A stretch of 46,703 bases of DNA from Kibdelosporangium aridum (GCF_900176515.1 NZ_FWXV01000025.1:1-46703), one strand, 5' to 3'; numbered from the stretch's first letter, positions 18,600 to 28,119 are shown. Translations and numbers: made by a program. Notes: generated by a model not told the origin, from the letters alone.

Positions 18600-19247
18600 A
18601 CCGGTCGGATGCTGGGTAATGCCAAGTAGGTGGACCCTGCGTGTCTTGATCTCGATGACGAACGCGACGTACAGCCGCTTCAGCGTCACGGTGTCGATGT
18701 GGAAGAAGTCGATTGCCAGCAGGCTGTCGGCCTGGGTTCGCAGGAAGGTGCGCCAGGTGTCGTCGCGGCGCGTCGATGGCGGGATTCCGTTGGCGCGCAG
18801 GATTTTGCGGATGGTCGAGGCGGCGACTCGATGGCCGAGGCGACGCAGCTCACCCTGGATACGAACTACACCCCAGCTCCGGTTCTCCCTCGCCAGGCGC
18901 AGGATGAACGTGACCAGCTCATCGCCGATCGGTGGACGGCCCAGCGGCTTTGGCTGTCGCCACCGCGCGGCTATCAGTCTGCGGTGCCAGCGCAACAACG
19001 TTCCCGGCGTGACCATCCGGTGGGCGCGTAGCGCCTTCGGAAGCATCCGGGCAAGCCCGGCCAGGACGGCGCGATCCAACCAGGACAGCCGAGGTCTTGG
19101 ATTGTTTCGTCGCAGCACCGCGACCTCGTGACGCAGGGCGAGTATCTCGGCGTCCTTCGATGCCGACGACCGGCGAACAAAGCAAGCCAGGACAGCACCT
19201 GACCACAGAGCCGATAGACCAGACGAACAGACACGACCGCCGATCAT
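18600..19247 (-). pseudogene. Integrase-core transposase, N-terminal two thirds
   Basis: Minus-strand reading from about 19234 (MSVRLVYRLCGQVLSWLALF) shifts frame near 19190 to VRRSSASKDAEILALRHEVA and continues through LARENRSWGVVRIQGELRRL to the first catalytic Asp (LLAIDFFHIDTV) and RRVHLLGITQHPTG. It breaks off at about 18600, losing the second Asp and the Glu. The truncation point faces the truncated end of the regulator gene at 18597, so one deletion probably removed both ends. Confidence 0.7.
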
Positions 19248-19774
19248 CGGATGTCACGACCGCCCAGGTCAAACCTGATGACCCGCGTTCTCGACCAGGA
19301 CAGGTCCACTACGGCTGCGGTCGACACTGCGGCATCTGCGGAGCATCCCTCCACGGCAAATGCAATTGATCTGGCAGAAAAGAACCTTCAGGCGAACCCG
19401 CTAACGAATTACCTTGCGAAATGTAGCTCGGAGATTGATCGCACTGCGAGTTCGACGGGACACACACGCCGGAAGTTCTCACCCCGGCGTCCACGTGTTC
19501 GCCCAGCTCAGAAAAGCGCGAACCGGCGAGGAAAAGTTCCCGCTCGCACCGGAACCGAAACGCCCGTGACAGGCACCAGGCTGATGGGCGGACGCAGGCA
19601 CCACGCCCAGGACCCACTTTGTGTGGGTCGTCCCGACGAGGAGGTCGGCTTAGTGACCACCGCGATCAAACGCGAGAGTCATTCATCCCCACCCAACGAC
19701 ACGGCTTGCAGGCACCCGCATGCGGTGCTACGCGGGGCCGGCGCGCCGCATGCAACGGGGCGGGCGGCGCCGAG
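19248..19774. other. Leader region of the multi-HTH gene
   Basis: A plus-strand open frame from 19251 ends with TGA at 19776-19778, overlapping the ATG of the next gene as ATGA. That would suit a coupled gene, but its predicted product is low-complexity and rich in Arg, Pro and His in the second half, with no recognisable domain. I keep it as doubtful. Confidence 0.25.
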
Positions 19775-21436
19775 ATGACCGCACCGGACGACACACAAGG
19801 CATCATTGCTGTCGTCGTCGCCGTGGACAGCCCATTGGGGCGCGCTGTCGAGGCGGTCGACAAACTGACCGCACACTTACCATCACCGCGAGAGCCACAA
19901 GAGTGTCCGCTGTGCCTGGAACAGTCCTGGCCGTGCCACGGGTTCTACGCGGCAGCCCTTCACCATTCCGTTATTGAAGCGGAAACCCGGCTGGCGCCAG
20001 GCGTGGTGTTCAAAACCCTTGCCGTCATGCTGAAAGAAAAACTGGTTATACAGGTGGAGCCGGGTTATGGCGACCCTCACGAGGGCCAGCCGAGTGGCAT
20101 TCGGTACATCTTGGCCAGTGACGGGTACATGGCCGCGACCGAAGAACTTGCCCCGGATCAAGCGCGGAAATCAGCGAACTATGCCATGAGCGACGAAAAA
20201 ACCCTGACTTGGCGCATGCTTTTCGCACTGCGGTACAGCAGCCGCGCGCTGAACCTTTGCGACTTCTTACTACAAATACCCGAAGCCAACCTTCACGATC
20301 TTCTCAAGAGTTTGCACGAGTTTCACGAAAACGGGATCACACGCAAGATTATCAAGCATCGGAACGCATACCACGTCCTAACTCTCCCTGGCGCCCTGAT
20401 GGCTCGCTTCGTGATGGAGTTCGGACATTCAGCGAAGAACAGCTTGGATCTCGATACGCTCATCGAGATCATGGCCGTATACAACCGGGGTAGACGGGAC
20501 TGCGGAAACGACCGCCTAATGGTGAAGCTGATGAACGACCGAAATGGAGGATCGCGAGCGTTGACCACGTCCGCGAAACGGGCCAGGCAACCCGTTGTTA
20601 CGAATCTGCACGAAAAGGCCTTGCTACTTCTTGCAAAACAAAGGGAAATGACACCTCGGGCGGTGATTGAAGGTCTTTCCGTGGGCCCCGATGCTAACGA
20701 AGTCTCGGCGAAAAAAGTGTACAGAGCGTTGGCCTACTTGCGGCAACGATCCTTTGTGCAGACGGCCGGGACAGGCAAAAATGTCCGCTACGCCGTAACC
20801 GACGCTGGCCTAGCTGAGGCCCAGGAGATTCAGGATGCTGTCAACAGAGGTCCTGAACTAAAGCGTCAATATGAAAGCGGACGGTCAATCAAGAACATGG
20901 CCGTAGCGGCGGGTGTTGGATGCGCCACAATGTATCGATATCTCGAATTGCTTGGGGCAGAGATGAGGCGTAACCCCGGTCAACCACGCTACGCTTGGCG
21001 CAAACATTTACCGGATTGGCTAGTGCGCTACAACAATGGCAAGGGCGAGTCTATACGCGACATAGCGGAGAAGAGTGGTTTTGCGTTCGGTACGGTACGA
21101 AAGGCGTTGAAGGAAGGCAGCGCGCAGATAGCCGAGCCTAGGCCCAGGCCTGACAGCACCCGGGTCGCAAGGATGACTGACGTGTCCAGCGCGGTTCTTC
21201 ACGTGCTCAGCACACACAAAAGGCGTCTGCGAGTTCGTGAGATCCGTCGGCATATCGTTGGGGTAACATCCAACGAAGTGCACCGAAGTGCGCACGTACT
21301 CGAAAAACTCGGCTACGCCGCAGGGGCGGTTGTTGACGGCGTTGGGTGGTACTGGATAAGCGATAGCGGGCGAGAAGCGGTTAAAGATATTCCGAGGCCT
21401 GACATCTGCAAAGACCCTCACCGGCTGTCGTTGTAA
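19775..21436 (+). CDS. Multi-HTH (winged-helix) protein, unknown role
   Basis: A 553-residue protein from ATG 19775. An upstream in-frame GTG at 19619 exists, but the added part is Arg-rich and not domain-like. Seen: an N-terminal Cys/His cluster (ECPLCLEQSWPCHGF, about residues 40-54), a possible small zinc site; a winged-helix-like segment (SSRALNLCDFLLQIPEANLH); a second with MarR/PadR-like wing (KKVYRALAYLRQRSFVQTAG ... YAVTDAGLAEA); two short Hin/Sigma70-r4-like HTHs (SGRSIKNMAVAAGVGCATMY and GESIRDIAEKSGFAFGTVRK); and a C-terminal winged helix (VLHVLSTHKRRLRVREIRRH). Four or five DNA-binding modules in one chain are unusual. Codon use is less GC-biased than the neighbours, suggesting acquisition. 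No family name can be given. Confidence 0.6.
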   Translation: MTAPDDTQGIIAVVVAVDSPLGRAVEAVDKLTAHLPSPREPQECPLCLEQSWPCHGFYAAALHHSVIEAETRLAPGVVFKTLAVMLKEKLVIQVEPGYGDPHEGQPSGIRYILASDGYMAATEELAPDQARKSANYAMSDEKTLTWRMLFALRYSSRALNLCDFLLQIPEANLHDLLKSLHEFHENGITRKIIKHRNAYHVLTLPGALMARFVMEFGHSAKNSLDLDTLIEIMAVYNRGRRDCGNDRLMVKLMNDRNGGSRALTTSAKRARQPVVTNLHEKALLLLAKQREMTPRAVIEGLSVGPDANEVSAKKVYRALAYLRQRSFVQTAGTGKNVRYAVTDAGLAEAQEIQDAVNRGPELKRQYESGRSIKNMAVAAGVGCATMYRYLELLGAEMRRNPGQPRYAWRKHLPDWLVRYNNGKGESIRDIAEKSGFAFGTVRKALKEGSAQIAEPRPRPDSTRVARMTDVSSAVLHVLSTHKRRLRVREIRRHIVGVTSNEVHRSAHVLEKLGYAAGAVVDGVGWYWISDSGREAVKDIPRPDICKDPHRLSL

Positions 21437-21642
21437 AGGTCCATCCCACCGTCGCACGACGGTACTTGATTCCTTCCGTCCTTGCGCAAAGGGCACTGTT
21501 CCACCCCGAAGTGACCAGGCGACTCAGGCCTGACACGAACCCCGGTCCCGTCGCAGAAACGACAGCCTGTCGATCGCTGACGGCCCTGCCGATTGCGCGT
21601 CCGGACGCGTGCTCTAGCGACCATATTGACCACACGGCGCAT
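21418..21642 (-). CDS. Small CxxCxGxG zinc-knuckle-like protein
   Basis: A 74-residue basic protein. It contains CRFCDGTGVRVRPE, a DnaJ-type CxxCxGxG knuckle, and further down QCPLRKDGRNQVPSC, which could supply the other two ligands. Small proteins like this are frequent in actinophages and integrative elements. It is convergent with the multi-HTH gene and overlaps its last 19 bases. No good SD is visible, so the start and reality of the gene are only moderately supported. Confidence 0.4.
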   Translation of the reverse strand: MRRVVNMVARARVRTRNRQGRQRSTGCRFCDGTGVRVRPESPGHFGVEQCPLRKDGRNQVPSCDGGMDLYNDSR

Positions 21643-21732
21643 GGCGATATCTTGCCCCGAAAGCCCCGCGTGGGCACTTCGGATGGAGCCAAAGACTGTG
21701 CTCCCGCCGGATTTTCGCTGGTAGAGCGCGTG

Positions 21733-22030
21733 CTATGGTGTTGTTAGTTGACGCACGTGGTGGTCCTGCTCCCACCAGTGCAACAAGTCGTTGCCGCTGA
21801 CGTCGTACTTGTCCCCAGTGGATACCAGGGTCGACACACCGGGCCCCAGCCGCCGCAACTGCTCCAGCAGGGCGATCGCGATGCCGCCGGACTGGGTGAC
21901 CACACCGACCTCACCCTCGGCCAGGCCGCCGCGCGCGAAACTCGCGTCCAGGCGCACGGCCGGCTCACTGTTGACCACGCCGAGGCAGTTCGGGCCGACC
22001 ATCCTGTACCGCTCGAAAATCCGTAGCGCC
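21733..22030 (-). pseudogene. Acyl-CoA synthetase (NDP-forming) internal fragment
   Basis: The minus strand reads RIFERYRMVGPNCLGVVN, then GEVGVVTQSGGIAIALLEQL and STLVSTGDKYDVSGNDLLHW. This matches the CoA-ligase domain (GPNCLG, QSGGI, GNKxDVSGNDLL; the His of succinyl-CoA synthetase-type enzymes lies in this domain) of NDP-forming acetyl/acyl-CoA synthetases and Pat-type acetyltransferases. About 95 codons remain and both ends are abrupt: an IS begins at about 22035 and unrelated DNA lies beyond 21733. Confidence 0.65.
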
Positions 22031-22069
22031 AGGTCAGGACACCAGGTACCCCATTGCGATCATGGTTCA

Positions 22070-22400
22070 GTGATCGTGTCACTGCTGTATCACCTGACCC
22101 GACAACTGCTGTCCGTCTCAGCAGTTCTGCTGCGCCATGACACCAGTAAGGACGCTGAACTGCTCGTGTTGCGGCACGAGAACGCCGTCCTCCGGCGCCA
22201 GGTCACCGGCCAGGTCCGGTACCAGCCAGCAGATCGGTTCTGGTTCGCCGCCCTGTCCTCGCTACTCCCCCGACGCCGCTGGCGCGAGATCTTCCCCGTC
22301 CAACCCGCCACGATCCTGGCCTGGCATCGCAGATTCATCGCCAGGAAGTGCGACTACAGCGCACGCCGACGCCGATCTCACCGGCGTGAACCTCATCTCG
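22070..22400 (+). pseudogene. Integrase-core transposase N-terminal fragment
   Basis: From GTG 22070/22076 the reading SLLYHLTRQLLSVSAVLL ... SKDAELLVLRHENAVLRRQV ... ILAWHRRFIARK matches the first 100 residues of the transposases in this window. Homology stops at about 22370 and the frame runs into unrelated sequence. The catalytic domain is absent. Confidence 0.65.
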
Positions 22401-22450
22401 GCGACACGAGCTGCACACACATCAACGCTGGCTCCTGAGCAAAGACACTG

Positions 22451-23044
22451 CTACCCAGACAGCGCTGTCAATAACAGATCAACAGGGAACGGCACCGGCA
22501 CCTTCAACTGCTCATGGAAAATCCCCGAAAGCAGGTAGGTACGGGTGGCGGGATCGAGTTCGTACACGTAAGCGACCGGCCGGCCACCGTCATTCTCGAT
22601 CCGCCAGAAGTGGCGAATCCCGGCCTCGGCATACCGACGGGGCTTGGTCTCCCGGTCCCGGATCTCGGAAGACTTGGAGACCACCTCAACCACGAGCACC
22701 ACATCAGCAGGCAGGTAGTACGTCCGGTCAAGGTCCGCCGCCGCCACGGCGGAGACAACCGACACGTCCGGGCACGGCCGCTGCCGCTCCCCCAGGACCA
22801 CATCCATCTCCCGGGTCGCGGTCAACTCGCCGGGAGCCTGCCGGGCCAGCTCATCCCGCAGACGCTCCACCACACGCCGATGAAACTCCGTCTGCGGACT
22901 CATGACGATCAGATCCCCATCGATCAACTCGATACGCTTCAGCGCGTCAAGCTCCCCATACGGCCCATCCAAACTGAGCCGATCAAGATCAGCCGCAGTC
23001 CACCCATCAGGCGGCACATACGGCCACTGAAGTCCGACAGTCAC
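22451..23044 (-). CDS. Uma2-family (DUF820) putative endonuclease
   Basis: A 197-residue intact protein with the PD-(D/E)XK nuclease fold of the Uma2 family. Seen in order: WTAADLDRLSLDG, YELIDGDL-type start (RIELIDGDLIVMSPQTEFHR), the Asp motif CPDVSVV, VVLVVEVVSKSSEIRDRETK (Glu-x-n-Lys active site) and YAEAGIRHFWRI. Length and motif order are typical. Uma2 genes are abundant in actinomycetes and cyanobacteria, often stand alone, and have no settled role, though nuclease or defence functions are suspected. It survives between two IS remnants. Confidence 0.85.
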   Translation of the reverse strand: MTVGLQWPYVPPDGWTAADLDRLSLDGPYGELDALKRIELIDGDLIVMSPQTEFHRRVVERLRDELARQAPGELTATREMDVVLGERQRPCPDVSVVSAVAAADLDRTYYLPADVVLVVEVVSKSSEIRDRETKPRRYAEAGIRHFWRIENDGGRPVAYVYELDPATRTYLLSGIFHEQLKVPVPFPVDLLLTALSG

Positions 23045-23634
23045 ACCCCCAGCCTAACCGCCACACCAGCCCCTGTCCCCCGCCCACTCACCGACGCTGC
23101 ACTGGCCACTACATGTCAAGCCAAATGAACAACTCATCACGCCACACGGCCACGAGCAAGCACCGCCCACGGGGGCGGCCAAGCATCCCGACGCCCCGTC
23201 CACATCCCCGATGGCAAGTCATCGCCCGTGCGGACCGGTCCGGACCGCGGCGCGAACACTGGTGACTTTGCTATGTCAGACCACGCTGGACAACGCCTCC
23301 AACCATGCGCGACCACGTGCCTTTCAACGGCGTCACAATCCACTGAACTCCACCATGGCCCAGCCGTGGTACCGACATCGGCGACCGGCGAAAGTTCACC
23401 CATTCAGACAGCCTCGCCGCCCAAGACCACCATTGAACGCACGCCGCAGCGTTGTCGCTGCCTCGACGGTGTGTCGTTCACTGTTAGAGCGCTATACCGC
23501 TCGACCAGGTGACGTCTCGTGCTACGACCGGTCAATGTCTCAAGCATCACCGCAGTAACTGCGGTTGCGCGCCAGCCGGTGGCGGTCATGATGAGGGTGT
23601 GGACGCCGAGGACGTTCGGCGACAGCCGGAACAC
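23045..23634. other. Non-coding stretch before the AbrB-like gene
   Basis: About 590 bases without a supportable gene. A small hairpin ACCGCAG-taa-CTGCGGT lies near 23548-23564. Otherwise nothing recognisable. Confidence 0.4.
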
Positions 23635-23674
23635 GAGTCACCGAGGCGAGAACGACTACTCGCCGCGGTGATTC
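23635..23674. repeat. Inverted repeat spanning a GTG start codon
   Basis: GAGTCACCGAGGCGAG (23635-23650) and CTCGCCGCGGTGATTC (23659-23674) pair at 14 of 16 positions around an 8-base spacer. The presumed GTG start of the AbrB-like gene (23668-23670) lies within the right arm. A repeat in the same relative place is found at 45871-45916. It could be an operator, an mRNA hairpin that hides the start codon, or a recombinase site. Confidence 0.55.
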
Positions 23675-23904
23675 CTGTGCCGTTGCAGCGACCCATCCCG
23701 CAGATACCGCAACCGCTGCCCCCGTTGCCCGCAGCCCGCCTACCGGCCGTCGAGCCCGACAGCCTAGTGCTAGGGATGGCCAGGCTGGATCGCTCCGGCC
23801 GGATCCACGACCACGCCGTGCTGAGCGCATTGGGCTGGCACACCGGCCAGCGGGTGGATATCACCAGCGTGCACGACGCTATCGTGGTGCACGCCGCTCA
23901 GACC
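23668..23904 (+). pseudogene. AbrB/SpoVT-like gene, 3' end cut by IS
   Basis: From GTG 23668 a Pro-rich N-terminal segment (VPLQRPIPQIPQPLPPLPAA) is followed by LGMARLDRSGRIHDHAVLSA and LGWHTGQRVDITSVHDAIVV. This has the shape of a swapped-hairpin AbrB/MazE domain (x-D-x-x-G-R-hydrophobic ... LGW-x-x-G). It parallels GVATIDDRGRFVDHALMTAL of the gene at 45906, which is followed at once by a tyrosine recombinase. Here homology ends at 23904, where the IS begins; an IS-encoded frame extends to 23952. The recombinase partner is gone. Confidence 0.5.
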
Positions 23905-25135
23905 GTGCGCTTGCCGAAAATCTCATCCGCGCTGGTCAGGCGCTGCATATGATGACGTCGACGCCGCCCACTCGCGATTGGTCGGTCTCACGGCAGGATG
24001 ACCGACCGTGCTGCTGCGACTGGCCTACCTCGGCCTGACCAACACCTTCTCCCTGCTCCGGCTGCTCCCGACGAGCAACCGAGACAAAGACCTCGAGATC
24101 CTGGCGTTGCGCCACCAGATCGCAGTACTGCAACGCCAACTCGGCGACACCAGAGTGCGCTTCAGCCCGGCCGACAGGGCGTTACTCGCCGCACTCCTGC
24201 ACCGGCTACCACGCCCGCTCTTGCGCAGGCTCCGCCTGCTGGTGTGCCCGGATACAATCCTGCGCTGGCACCGTGATCTACTCCGCCGACGCCACGCCAG
24301 GATGTCGCGACCGAAACGCCCGGGCCGACCGCGCACCATCCGTTCTATTCGAGTCTTGATTCTGCGCCTGGCCAAGGAGAACCCGAGTTGGGGCTATCGC
24401 CGGATCCACGGCGAACTCCTCGTCCTGGGCGTCAAGGTTGCAGCCTCGACCGTGTGGCAAATTCTCACCGACGCAGGCATCGACCCCGCGCCCGAACGCG
24501 CCTCCAGCACCTGGGCACAGTTCCTACGCTCCCAGGCCGACGCTCTGCTGGCCTGCGACTTCCTCGAAACAATCACACTCACCGGCACCCGCATGTATGC
24601 GCTGACAGTGATCGAGCACGCTCATCGCAGGATTCACATCCTCGGCGCGACACCTCATCCGACCGCGGCATGGGTGACCCAGGCAGCGCGCAACCTCGTC
24701 ATGGACCTCGAGGACGCCGGCCACCGAGCACGGTTCCTCATCCGCGACAGAGACAGCAAATTCCCCCGCCTGTTCGACGACATCCTCGCCGACGCCAGCA
24801 TCGAGGTCGTGCTGACCGGCATCCAGATGCCGAGGATGAACTCAATCGTCGAACGGTGGATACAGAGTTGCCGCCGCGAACTGCTTGACCGCACCTTGAT
24901 CTGGAACCAACGACACCTGCTCCACGCACTCCGGGAATACGAGCAGTTCTACAACAACCACCGACCCCACCAGGGCATCGCCAACGCCCGACCATTACAA
25001 CCACTCCCACAGCCGATCAGCGATCCAGCCCAGACCAGCCAACTCGACATCCTCCGACGCCCACGATTGGGCAGCATCCTCAACGAATACCACCACGTAG
25101 CCTGACCTGCACGGATGCAATTTCGGCAAGCGCAC
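23905..25135 (+). mobile_element. Intact IS with integrase-core transposase
   Basis: The left end GTGCGCTTGCCGAAAAT (23905-23921) and right end AATTTCGGCAAGCGCAC (25119-25135) are inverted repeats matching at 16 of 17 positions. The 1231-bp element holds one full-length transposase. ACCG occurs near both outer edges (23902, 25134) but off by one base, so a target duplication is not proven. The left flank is an AbrB-like gene and the right flank a CHAT gene lacking its 5' end. Confidence 0.85.
24008..25105 (+). CDS. Integrase-core (DDE) transposase
   Basis: A 365-residue transposase, the only apparently complete one in the window. Seen: an N-terminal helical part LEILALRHQIAVLQRQLG, an HTH segment ENPSWGYRRIHGELLVLGVK, and an rve catalytic core with Asp in LLACDFLETITL, Asp in FLIRDRDSKFPRLF and Glu in MNSIVERWIQSCRRELLD. 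The C-terminal tail LGSILNEYHHVA is characteristic of this IS group. The GTG at 24008 starts the family-typical LLRLAYLGLTNTF. Terminal repeats bracket it, so the element may be mobile and may have driven the rearrangements around it. Confidence 0.9.
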   Translation: MLLRLAYLGLTNTFSLLRLLPTSNRDKDLEILALRHQIAVLQRQLGDTRVRFSPADRALLAALLHRLPRPLLRRLRLLVCPDTILRWHRDLLRRRHARMSRPKRPGRPRTIRSIRVLILRLAKENPSWGYRRIHGELLVLGVKVAASTVWQILTDAGIDPAPERASSTWAQFLRSQADALLACDFLETITLTGTRMYALTVIEHAHRRIHILGATPHPTAAWVTQAARNLVMDLEDAGHRARFLIRDRDSKFPRLFDDILADASIEVVLTGIQMPRMNSIVERWIQSCRRELLDRTLIWNQRHLLHALREYEQFYNNHRPHQGIANARPLQPLPQPISDPAQTSQLDILRRPRLGSILNEYHHVA

Positions 25136-25143
25136 CGCTGGCG

Positions 25144-28119
25144 TTGTTCAACCTTGGTAGTGCCTGTCTGGAAATGGCACGGTCCCATGGAGCGGACGTC
25201 GATCCCGCGATCGGACACCTCGAGCAAGCCTTGGCGGTGATGCCGGACGGGCACGATCAACTGGCCGAGTTGCTCAGTCTGCTGAGCAGAGCCCACGCCT
25301 ACCAATACATCCGTCGCGGCGCATTGTCCGACTTGGACACTGCGATCCAAGTGGCACAGCGGGCAGTGACCGCCGCAGGCGACGGACATCCCCAGCGCCA
25401 CACGTATCTGGCCGACCTGGCACTCCACGAACATGCGCGGTTCGAACACTCTGGAGCTTTGGTGGATCTCACGGATGCGATCCACCATTTTGGTAGCGCC
25501 ATTGCCGTCATGCGGCCTGATGACCCGGACCGACCTGTCCACATGACCGAACAGGGAATGGCGTATCAGCGGAAATTCGACCACAGCGGCCAAGCAGCCG
25601 ATCTCGAACGGGCCATCGATCTCGGTGAACAGGCCATCGCGACCGCTTCCGAAAGCCACTCCGAATGGCCCCGCATGCTGGCCCGGCTGAGCTCGGCCTA
25701 CCGGAAACGGTTCAGGTTCACCGGGACCGCCGAAGATCTGGACCAAGCGTTCAATCTCGCCAAGCGGGCGGCCGACGCCGTCGACGACACAAGCCTGGAC
25801 AAGGTGACCTGCCTGCTCACGTTGAGCAATGCCCACATGGCGCGCTTCGATCGGAACGGCTCGCCCGCGGACCTGGACCAGGTGATCGATCTCGGCGAGC
25901 ATGTCCTTGTCGAAATAGAACACCCCGATGCTGATTGGGCGGTGGTCGCCGCCAACCTCTGCAGCGCCTACTGGAAGCGGTTCGACCGGGGCGGGGTGGC
26001 CGCCGACCTGGATCGTGGAATCGCCCTCGGCGAAGCCGCGGTCGCCCAAACTCCCGACAGCGCAGCGAACAAAGGAAGCTACCTGGCCCATCTTGGTGCC
26101 ATCTACCAAGCCAGATACAGTCGATTTCATGAGGTGACGGACCTCGATCGCGCCATCCACCACACCAAGTTCGCTGTCGAAATCACTCCACAGAGCCACT
26201 ACACCCGCCCGGGCTACATGTCCGATCTTGCCGGACTGCACCATCGCCGCTATCGACGATCAAAGCGCCAAGCGGATCTGGACATGGCGAGCGATCTCGT
26301 GGAGCAGGCACTCGCCCTCAGCTCGCCGAACGACCCGGAGCGAGCTCGCTACTTGTCCAATCTCAGCATCTTCCACACCACGCGATTCGATCTCCTGCAC
26401 GCGGACGCGGATTTGAACCGGGCGACCGCGCTGGCACGCCAAGCCCTTTCGGCCGCACCACACGACCACCCGCACCGTGCGATCTACGCGGACGCGCTTG
26501 CGGGCGCCTATCAAGCCCAGCTAGATGCGAGCACACAAACCGTCAGCCAACATCAGTTGCGCACTCTCGCTCGAGACGTCTCCGAGGCGACCACCTCGTT
26601 CCCCGTACACCGAATCAAAGCAGCCACTTCCGTGGGGTTGCTGGCAGCGGCAATGGGCGAGTACGCGACTGCCACGGAGATGCTGGACACCGCGGTGACC
26701 CTGCTTCCGTCGGCAGTACCCAGAGAGACGAGCTGGTCCGATCAGGAGCACCGTCTAGGCGCACAAACCGGCCTGGTCGGTGAAGCCGTTGCCGCACACT
26801 GCGCGACGAACGACGTCAGAGGCGCGGTGGAGATCGCCGAACTCGGTCGCGGGATCCTATTGGCCGCCCAGTTGGACTCCCGCACCGACCTGACAGATCT
26901 GGAAGAAGCAGAGCCGAAATTGGCCTCGGCATTCCAACACGTCCGAGCACAACTCAACACCATCGACGACGGTCCCACCGGGAGTCCACAAAGCACCGTC
27001 ACCCTTCGCAGGAGACTATGGACCGAGTATGACGATCTGCTCGCCCAGATCCGTGGGCGACCCGGTTTCACCCGGTTCCTCCTACCGCCTCGATTCAATG
27101 ATCTTCGTACGGCCGCGACCGGTGGTGCCGTGCTGCTGGTGAACGCGAGCGAGAAGCGCGGCGATGCGATCATCATCCACGCCGACGCCGATCCGGAGCT
27201 CGTGCCTCTTCCCGAACTCACTCTGGCGGCTGTCCGTTCGCGCGGCGCCTATCTGCTGAGCGCTACTGCCACAGGCGACAGCGATCTGGTCACGGTGCTG
27301 CCGGAGATCCTGAGTTGGTTGTGGGATACAGCAGTTCACCCCATCCTGGATGCACTTGCCCAAACCGGGGATTCCCCGCTCCGGATATGGTGGATGCCTC
27401 TGGGGTTGCTGAACTTGTTTCCGCTCCACGCGGCCGGTCACCCTGACGAACCCGGCGCACTGGATCGTCTCGTCTCGTCCTACACGTCCACGTTGCGAAC
27501 ACTCACCTACGCGCGCGCACGGCCACCCTCGACAGAACGCCACCAGCTCGTAGTCGCGCTGGATCGGACGCCTGGTCTTGCCAACCTTGTCGGCACAGCC
27601 ATAGAAGCAGCGGCTCTCCAGGCCCAACATCCCGACATTCCGCCCCTGATCAACGAAACGGCCACGGCCACCGGCGTATTGACCGCGTTGCCGAGAAGCA
27701 CATGGGTGCATCTCGCCTGCCACGCCAGCACCAATGCCACTGCCCCTTCACAGGGTGGGGTGCACTTGCACGACCGCGTCCTCCGCTTGTCCGAGGTCAG
27801 CCGGCTCCACCTCAAGCACGCCGAACTGGCCTATCTCTCCGCTTGTTCGACTGCGGACGGCGGGATCCGTCACGCCGACGAGTCCCTGCACCTCGCCTCA
27901 GCGTTCCAATTGGCCGGATTTCGACACGTGATCGCCAGCCTGTGGCCGCTGAAGGATCGCCTTGCCGCAGTCGCGGCTCGAGCGTTCTACGAACGCCTGC
28001 CTGACAAGCCCACCGCGGATCATTCGGCCGCCGCCATGCGAGAAGTCACGCTCATGCTGCGTGACAGATATCGTGCCCGTGCGGACGTCTGGGCACCGCT
28101 CATCCACACCGGACCTTAG
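25144..28119 (+). CDS. TPR-CHAT protease A, 5' end truncated by IS
   Basis: At least 991 residues. About residues 1-450 are repeated roughly 50-residue units of the form xDLDRAIxLxExAV (for example DLERAIDLGEQAIATASESH), the TPR-like array typical of actinobacterial TPR-CHAT proteins. The C-terminal caspase-like CHAT domain keeps both catalytic residues: His in WVHLACHAS (codon 27721) and Cys in AYLSACSTA (codon 27844). The frame is open back into the IS end at 25135. There is no SD or good start (TTG 25144; first ATG near 25174), so the true N-terminus was lost. Its closest relative is the complete protein at 34226. It converges on the TIR-macro gene with overlapping stop codons. Confidence 0.85.
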   Translation: MFNLGSACLEMARSHGADVDPAIGHLEQALAVMPDGHDQLAELLSLLSRAHAYQYIRRGALSDLDTAIQVAQRAVTAAGDGHPQRHTYLADLALHEHARFEHSGALVDLTDAIHHFGSAIAVMRPDDPDRPVHMTEQGMAYQRKFDHSGQAADLERAIDLGEQAIATASESHSEWPRMLARLSSAYRKRFRFTGTAEDLDQAFNLAKRAADAVDDTSLDKVTCLLTLSNAHMARFDRNGSPADLDQVIDLGEHVLVEIEHPDADWAVVAANLCSAYWKRFDRGGVAADLDRGIALGEAAVAQTPDSAANKGSYLAHLGAIYQARYSRFHEVTDLDRAIHHTKFAVEITPQSHYTRPGYMSDLAGLHHRRYRRSKRQADLDMASDLVEQALALSSPNDPERARYLSNLSIFHTTRFDLLHADADLNRATALARQALSAAPHDHPHRAIYADALAGAYQAQLDASTQTVSQHQLRTLARDVSEATTSFPVHRIKAATSVGLLAAAMGEYATATEMLDTAVTLLPSAVPRETSWSDQEHRLGAQTGLVGEAVAAHCATNDVRGAVEIAELGRGILLAAQLDSRTDLTDLEEAEPKLASAFQHVRAQLNTIDDGPTGSPQSTVTLRRRLWTEYDDLLAQIRGRPGFTRFLLPPRFNDLRTAATGGAVLLVNASEKRGDAIIIHADADPELVPLPELTLAAVRSRGAYLLSATATGDSDLVTVLPEILSWLWDTAVHPILDALAQTGDSPLRIWWMPLGLLNLFPLHAAGHPDEPGALDRLVSSYTSTLRTLTYARARPPSTERHQLVVALDRTPGLANLVGTAIEAAALQAQHPDIPPLINETATATGVLTALPRSTWVHLACHASTNATAPSQGGVHLHDRVLRLSEVSRLHLKHAELAYLSACSTADGGIRHADESLHLASAFQLAGFRHVIASLWPLKDRLAAVAARAFYERLPDKPTADHSAAAMREVTLMLRDRYRARADVWAPLIHTGP

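Noticed and set aside
24949..26244. 431-residue open frame opposite CHAT A
   Set aside because: Antisense mirror of the TPR repeats; no SD, no domain, and codon pattern follows the plus-strand gene.
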